In this document: positions 59,843-64,000 of the stretch, in pieces | Numbering within the stretch: position 1 is the first letter of the stretch | Layout of the letters: each line of letters begins with the position of its first letter | Assembly: GCA_000974665.1 (NCBI GenBank) | Contig: BBSY01000002.1 | Span: 1,860,001-1,924,000 of the forward strand | Direction: 5' to 3' | Source: an alpha proteobacterium U9-1i | GTDB taxonomy: Bacteria > Pseudomonadota > Alphaproteobacteria > Caulobacterales > Aquidulcibacteraceae | DNA length: 64,000 nucleotides | Made by a program: the position numbers and the translations under genes | The notes under the pieces: model-generated | What the model was told of the DNA's origin: nothing | What the model saw: only the letters and a program-made list of their open reading frames with translations | Database searches by the model: none

Positions 59843-61342
59843 TCAACCGGCGTTCACCTGTGGCTTCCGCGCGCTCCAGGGCGCCGCTTGCTCCAATTCG
59901 TACGCCAGTTCAAGCAAACGCCGTTCCTGGCCCTGCGCCGCCCCGAAATGGGCGCCGATCGGCATGCCGCTGGGCGACCAGGAGAGCGGCACGCTCATCG
60001 CCGGCGCCCCGGCGACATTCTGGAGCGGCGTATAGCCCACATAGCGGACAACCCGGTCGAACGCCGCCATCCCCAAAGTAGGAGAGAGTTCTCCGATCGG
60101 CGGCGGCGTCCGCGCCAGCACCGGCGTCAGCAAAACATCGCTGTCGGCGAAGAAGGCGGCATATTGCTGCTCGGCCGCGCGCAGCCGCGCCAGCGCCGGC
60201 CCCAACGCCGGCTCGCCGCCTGCGGTGCGGAAGTGTTCCGCAAGCCCAAGCGTCAGCGGCTCGAACACCTGCTCAAGCGCAACCCCGCGCGGCAGCCGCG
60301 CCCGCACGCTGGCTACCACTTCCGCCGCGCTGGACGCCCACAGCAACACGAACGCGTCCACGAACGGCTGACCCTCGATCTCCATGCGCCGCTCGCGCAC
60401 CTCATGCCCAAGCGAACGGCAGAGCTGCGCCACGCTTTCGGTTGCGGCGCGTACTTCAGGATCGGGCGAATTGCCCATGGCGTCATCCATCGCCAGGGCG
60501 ATGCGCAAGCGCCTTTGGCTCGGACCCGTTACCACGCCAACGGCCGGGAACGCCGCGCCCGCGCCTTGTGCTTCCGTCACCGCAAGCCAAGCCGCCGTGT
60601 CGCGCACGCTGCGGCTCACGCAACCTGAGACGGAAATCGAGAATGGCTGCGGCCGATCCTGGGCAACGCTCCGCCCGCGCGACACCTTCAAACCGAACAA
60701 GCCATTGCACGATGCGGGAATGCGAATCGAGCCGCCGCCATCGCTCGCATGCGCGATCGGCACGGCGCGTGACGCAACCGCCACCGCCGCGCCGCCGGAT
60801 GATCCGCCGCTCGATTTCGTCGGATCCCATGGATTGAGCGTTGGGCCGCCGAGCAGCGGTTCGGTGGTCGCCGTTAGTCCAAACTCCGGCGTCGTCGATT
60901 TGCCGAAAGGATTGAGCCCCGACCCGAACAGCGCATCCGTGTAGGGCGGTTGTGCGTCGGGCACGAAATTCGCGAACGCGCGGCTGCCATAACGAGTCGG
61001 CACGCCGGTCCAGGGCAAGAGGTCCTTGATCAAGGTGGGCACGCCCGCGAACGGTCCACTCAACTGTTCAGCCGCACGCGCCCGGGCGCGTTCGTATTGC
61101 TTCTCGATCACGAAATTCAGTTCGGGGTTCAGCCGCTCCGTGCGCCCGATCGCGGCGTCCAGCGCCTCAAGCGCGGTGATCTCACGCGCACGAATGCGCG
61201 CAGCGATTCCCGTCGCGTCGAGATCGCCCAAGGCGTCGGACGTGTTCTCAACCGAGGCCGGCGCTGTCGCGCTGCTCGAGCATGCAGAAAGCGCCGCCAA
61301 TCCGGCCGCGTGGGCGGCGAGTGCGCGCCGAGAAATGTCCAT
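59843..61342 (-). CDS. Amidase-signature family enzyme, exported lipoprotein
   Basis: The N-terminus combines twin arginines (ISRRALAAHAAGLAALSAC) with a lipobox ending at Cys21, so the enzyme is probably a Tat-dependent lipoprotein. The amidase domain has the Ser-cisSer-Lys triad: Lys in PTLIKDLLPW, cis-Ser in TKSSGGSSGGAAVAVAS and nucleophile Ser in DGGGSIRIPAS. The 499-residue length fits the family. The amide substrate is unknown. Confidence 0.9.
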   Translation of the reverse strand: MDISRRALAAHAAGLAALSACSSSATAPASVENTSDALGDLDATGIAARIRAREITALEALDAAIGRTERLNPELNFVIEKQYERARARAAEQLSGPFAGVPTLIKDLLPWTGVPTRYGSRAFANFVPDAQPPYTDALFGSGLNPFGKSTTPEFGLTATTEPLLGGPTLNPWDPTKSSGGSSGGAAVAVASRAVPIAHASDGGGSIRIPASCNGLFGLKVSRGRSVAQDRPQPFSISVSGCVSRSVRDTAAWLAVTEAQGAGAAFPAVGVVTGPSQRRLRIALAMDDAMGNSPDPEVRAATESVAQLCRSLGHEVRERRMEIEGQPFVDAFVLLWASSAAEVVASVRARLPRGVALEQVFEPLTLGLAEHFRTAGGEPALGPALARLRAAEQQYAAFFADSDVLLTPVLARTPPPIGELSPTLGMAAFDRVVRYVGYTPLQNVAGAPAMSVPLSWSPSGMPIGAHFGAAQGQERRLLELAYELEQAAPWSARKPQVNAG

Positions 61343-61410
61343 GGGCGTTGCCCCCCTTGTTGTGGGCGCGGAGCCTTGCGCGCGCGCCCGTTTCGATCAA
61401 GGACAAAACC

Positions 61411-62133
61411 ATGAGCCGAATGCGGGCCGACCTGTTGATCGTGGCGCGTGGCCTGGCGGAAAGCCGCGCCAAGGCGGTTGCCGCCATCGAAGCCGGTGGC
61501 GTGCGGGCCAATGGCGCGCCTGTGACGAAAGCCTCCGAGCAGATCGATGCGCTGGCAGATTTGGAGGTCACGCCGCCGCACCCCTGGGTGTCGCGCGGCG
61601 GCGTCAAGCTCGCTTATGCGCTTGAGGCGTTCAGCCTCGATCCCTCCGGCCAAACCTGCCTGGACGTCGGCGCGTCCACCGGCGGCTTCACCCACGTGCT
61701 GCTCACGCACGGCGCACGCAAGGTTTACGCGGTGGACGTCGGCCAAGGCCAACTCCACGCTTCGTTGCGCGACGATCCGCGCGTCGTCTCGCTCGAACAC
61801 ACCGACGCGCGCATTCTGACGCGCGCGCTCATCCCAGAACCGCCAACTCTCGTCGTCTGCGACGTTAGCTTCATCGGCGCCGCCAAAGCGCTCGCCGTTC
61901 CGCTTTCACTCGCGGCGCCAAGCGCCGATCTCGTCACTTTGATCAAACCGCAATTCGAAGCCGGCCCACACAAGGGCGCCGTGCTCGACGAAGCAAAAGC
62001 CCGCGCTGCCGCGCAAACCGCCATCGACGCGCTCAATAGCCTCGAAGGTTTCGTACTCGTCACCACCAGCGACAGCCCCATCCGTGGCGGCGACGGCAAC
62101 CTCGAGCGCCTCGCGCACTTCAAACGCTCATAG
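61411..62133 (+). CDS. tlyA: TlyA-type rRNA 2'-O-methyltransferase
   Basis: This S4-domain/FtsJ-fold protein of 240 residues is related to the rRNA 2'-O-methyltransferase and putative hemolysin TlyA. The S4 domain reads RADLLIVARGLAESRAKAVAAIEAGGV. The methyltransferase has the SAM motif LDVGASTGGFTHVLLTHGARKVYAVDVG and the catalytic context LVTLIKPQFEAGPHKG. AAGGAC precedes ATG 61411. A terminator follows at 62138. Confidence 0.93.
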   Translation: MSRMRADLLIVARGLAESRAKAVAAIEAGGVRANGAPVTKASEQIDALADLEVTPPHPWVSRGGVKLAYALEAFSLDPSGQTCLDVGASTGGFTHVLLTHGARKVYAVDVGQGQLHASLRDDPRVVSLEHTDARILTRALIPEPPTLVVCDVSFIGAAKALAVPLSLAAPSADLVTLIKPQFEAGPHKGAVLDEAKARAAAQTAIDALNSLEGFVLVTTSDSPIRGGDGNLERLAHFKRS

Positions 62134-62137
62134 CAAA

Positions 62138-62163
62138 AGGGCCCCAGCTTTCGCTGGAGCCCT
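62138..62163. terminator. Bidirectional hairpin terminator
   Basis: GGGC-CCCAGC and GCTGG-A-GCCC pair around a short TTTC loop between the convergent ends of tlyA (62133) and the glycine-zipper gene (62191). An A-run on the tlyA side gives a U-run on the minus-strand transcript. Confidence 0.8.
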
Positions 62164-62190
62164 CGCAATTCCAGTTCGAACGCACCGAAC

Positions 62191-62784
62191 TCAGTATTGA
62201 TCTTCCTCGCGCCACACACCGTCGCGGCCGCGGCACATCACCACTTCATCGTAGTACCGGCGCCCACGGCGATCGTAGCGCACCACATCTTCGGTGCGGC
62301 ACTCTTGGCGGCCATACTCGCCGCGATAGCCATTGTCGCCGCGATAGCCGCTTTCCTGGTAGGGGCCGCCGTAGAGGTCGTCGTCCTCGCCGCGATAGCC
62401 GGGGCCCTGTTGGGGATATTGCTGCGGGTATTGCTGGCCGTATTGGCCTTGCGCATACGGATCGTACGAACCCTGCGGCGCCTGCGCGCAACGCGTGTTC
62501 GACCGTCCGATCATCGCGCCAGCTGTCGCGCCAACCACTGCGCCAAGCACGCTGCCGTCAGTCCGGTGACCGCGTGACGCAGCTTGGCTGCCGAGCACCG
62601 CGCCGGCGATGCCGCCGATCACGGCGCCGGCCGTGGTGTTGCCGTTTCGCCGTTGGGAACAATATTGCTGCTGTTGCACGTGCTGTTCGTGATAAGCGCG
62701 CTGCTCGTAAGTCTGGGCGCTGGCTGGGGTCGCCAGCGCGGCCGCCATAACGGCGCCGACGACGGCGAGAACTTGACCACGCAT
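62191..62784 (-). CDS. Glycine-zipper 2TM domain exported protein
   Basis: A signal peptide (ending ASAQ) is followed by a glycine zipper (AGAVIGGIAGAVLGSQAAS, then GSVLGAVVGATAGAMIG) that spans the membrane as two short helices. Then comes a long Tyr/Gln/Gly-rich low-complexity region (YGQQYPQQYPQQGPGYRG). The end holds RQECRTEDVVRYDRRGRRYYDEVVMC with two cysteines. Such proteins (Rick_17kDa/YMGG types) are envelope-associated; the exact role is unknown. Confidence 0.83.
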   Translation of the reverse strand: MRGQVLAVVGAVMAAALATPASAQTYEQRAYHEQHVQQQQYCSQRRNGNTTAGAVIGGIAGAVLGSQAASRGHRTDGSVLGAVVGATAGAMIGRSNTRCAQAPQGSYDPYAQGQYGQQYPQQYPQQGPGYRGEDDDLYGGPYQESGYRGDNGYRGEYGRQECRTEDVVRYDRRGRRYYDEVVMCRGRDGVWREEDQY

Positions 62785-62836
62785 GTGAGCCTCCTGTTTG
62801 TGGCGGCCAAGAAAGCAGAACCAAGCTGAACCGCGT

Positions 62837-64000
62837 ATGAAGCGCCAAAACCGCCTCGCCAGGGCCCGGCCAGCCCAAAACGGCGGACGGGCTCACCCCC
62901 CCGCTGCTGAGGAGCGTGAGCTTCTCATCGCCAGCATCGGTGCGCGCGGCGATGCGGTATCGGAAGGCGCCAAGGGCCCCATTTATGCGCCCTTCGCTTT
63001 GCCAGGAGAGCGGGTGCGCGCCCGCGTCACCGGCGAGCGGGCCGAGGTCCTACAGATCCTCGAACCCAGCGCCGAGCGCCGCCAAGCGCCGTGCAAGCAC
63101 TTTGGCCGCTGCGGCGGCTGCCAGCTTCAGCACTGGGAAGAGGGCGCTTACCTCGCCTGGAAGCGTGACCAGGTGATCGACGCGCTCGCCAAGCGCGGCA
63201 TGGGCTGTGACGTCGATCCCGCCATCAACGCGTGGGGCGAAGGCCGCCGCCGCGCGGCGTTTCATGCGGGGCGCGTTGGCGGCCAAGTGCGCCTGGGCTT
63301 CGTTGAACGCGGCGGCGCCAAGCTTACGCCGATTTCGATGTGCCCAGTGCTGACGCCACAGCTTGAAGCGATGCTGCCCAAGCTCGTGCCGATCGCCGAA
63401 TTGTTCACGCCGCAGCGGGGCGAGATCACGATGCAATGTCTGCAGACTGATTCCGGCGTCGATGTCGCACTGAAGGGCGCCGGCCGCGCCGGCGCTTTGC
63501 ATCGCGCCGGTTTGGAAGAAGCCGCCGCACTCGCCGAAGCCGCGGGCCTCGCGCGCCTTTCCATAGATGGCGACACATTGGTGGAGCGCGCCAAGCCATC
63601 GCTGCGTATGGGCAAAGCGCGCGTCTCGCCGCCGCCTGGGGCGTTCCTGCAGCCGACAGCCCAGGGCGAGGAAACACTCGCCCGCCTCGTGCTCGAAGCG
63701 CTCGCCGGCGCCGAACGCGTGATCGATCTGTTCTCCGGCATCGGCACGTTCGCATTGCGCTTGGCCGAACAAGCCGAAGTCACGGCCGCCGAGAGCGATG
63801 CTGCAATGCTGGCCGCTCTCAAGGCCGGGGCCGACGGTGCAGGCGGCGCGCTGAAGCAAGTGACGATACTGCGTCGTGATCTGTTGCGCACGCCGATCGC
63901 GAGCCTCGAAATGAAGAAGTTCGACGGCGCCGTGATCGATCCGCCGCGCTCGGGCGCGCGCCTGCAGGCAGAGCAACTCGCGCGCGCGCCGGTGCGCAAG
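62837..64000 (+). CDS. RlmD-like TrmA/RumA family 23S rRNA m5U methyltransferase (3' end outside window)
   Basis: Translation from ATG 62837 gives 388 residues with no stop before the window edge. A TRAM-like basic N-terminus is followed by the iron-sulfur cluster motif (PCKHFGRCGGCQLQHW, Cys-x5-Cys-x2-Cys), a central domain and the SAM motif VIDLFSGIGTFALRLAE. VIDPPRSGAR is the catalytic-base loop region. The nucleophile Cys motif near the end is outside the window. The enzyme forms 5-methyluridine in RNA, with 23S rRNA the likeliest target. The frame is missing from a stop-bounded list because it runs off the window. Confidence 0.87.
   Translation, partial: MKRQNRLARARPAQNGGRAHPPAAEERELLIASIGARGDAVSEGAKGPIYAPFALPGERVRARVTGERAEVLQILEPSAERRQAPCKHFGRCGGCQLQHWEEGAYLAWKRDQVIDALAKRGMGCDVDPAINAWGEGRRRAAFHAGRVGGQVRLGFVERGGAKLTPISMCPVLTPQLEAMLPKLVPIAELFTPQRGEITMQCLQTDSGVDVALKGAGRAGALHRAGLEEAAALAEAAGLARLSIDGDTLVERAKPSLRMGKARVSPPPGAFLQPTAQGEETLARLVLEALAGAERVIDLFSGIGTFALRLAEQAEVTAAESDAAMLAALKAGADGAGGALKQVTILRRDLLRTPIASLEMKKFDGAVIDPPRSGARLQAEQLARAPVRK

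Noticed and set aside
1-64000. CRISPR arrays, tRNA or rRNA genes, insertion sequences, integrases
   Set aside because: No regularly spaced direct repeats, cloverleaf with TTCGA loop, rRNA core sequence or transposase/integrase protein was recognised on either strand.

Overview
The window is high-GC, densely coded chromosomal DNA with almost no mobile DNA. It looks like an aerobic alphaproteobacterium, most likely Caulobacterales or Hyphomonadaceae-like (inferred from gene content; no 16S rRNA is present). The evidence is the block rpmH-rnpA-yidC-engB-argB-dapD-dapE-truA-fmt-def, a short alphaproteobacterial-type SRP RNA, TIGR02301, DUF1036 and EI24 family proteins, and three marker genes of the ethylmalonyl-CoA pathway. 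I found no tRNA, rRNA, CRISPR array, integrase or transposase.

Layout. Positions 1-8.7 kb: a DMT exporter cut by the window edge, signal peptidase I, an EI24 membrane protein, and a minus-strand run (YeaQ-like, GNAT, MFS, ethylmalonyl-CoA mutase, GNAT) that diverges from crotonyl-CoA carboxylase/reductase. Positions 8.7-10.5 kb: an A/T-richer trypsin-like protease gene, a GFA protein and a lipoprotein. Positions 10.6-16.5 kb: an Asp/Glu racemase, a cold-shock/fasciclin cluster, an M20 peptidase and a translationally coupled chagasin-membrane protein-Rieske oxygenase trio. Positions 16.5-22.9 kb: a chemoreceptor, a porin, methylsuccinyl-CoA dehydrogenase, small lipoproteins and DoxX. Positions 23-30 kb: recR, an exported MsrB/MsrA divergon, PhoD phosphatase, ybaB and dnaX. 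Positions 30-37 kb: an orphan histidine kinase, TetR, a TPR protein, a hydrolase, an acyltransferase, SRP RNA and a thioesterase. Positions 37.6-50.4 kb: the conserved housekeeping block (def, fmt, truA, dapE, dapD, argB, engB, yidC, rnpA, rpmH). Positions 50.4-64 kb: an uncharacterised gene pair, a TVP38 protein, a second kinase, KAS III-like and GtrA, ygfZ, GT9, dihydroorotase, a macrodomain protein, an amidase, tlyA and a 23S rRNA methyltransferase cut by the right edge.

The clearest functional theme is C2 assimilation. Ccr makes ethylmalonyl-CoA, Ecm isomerises it to methylsuccinyl-CoA and Mcd oxidises that to mesaconyl-CoA. The ccr/ecm divergent region and the space in front of mcd carry the same 14-base sequence built on a palindrome (TCGCACCTGCGAAA), a candidate pathway operator. 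Other signals that ordinary annotation does not explain are four copies of a roughly 100-bp palindromic intergenic element, and eight convergent gene pairs that share a 4-base stop-codon overlap.
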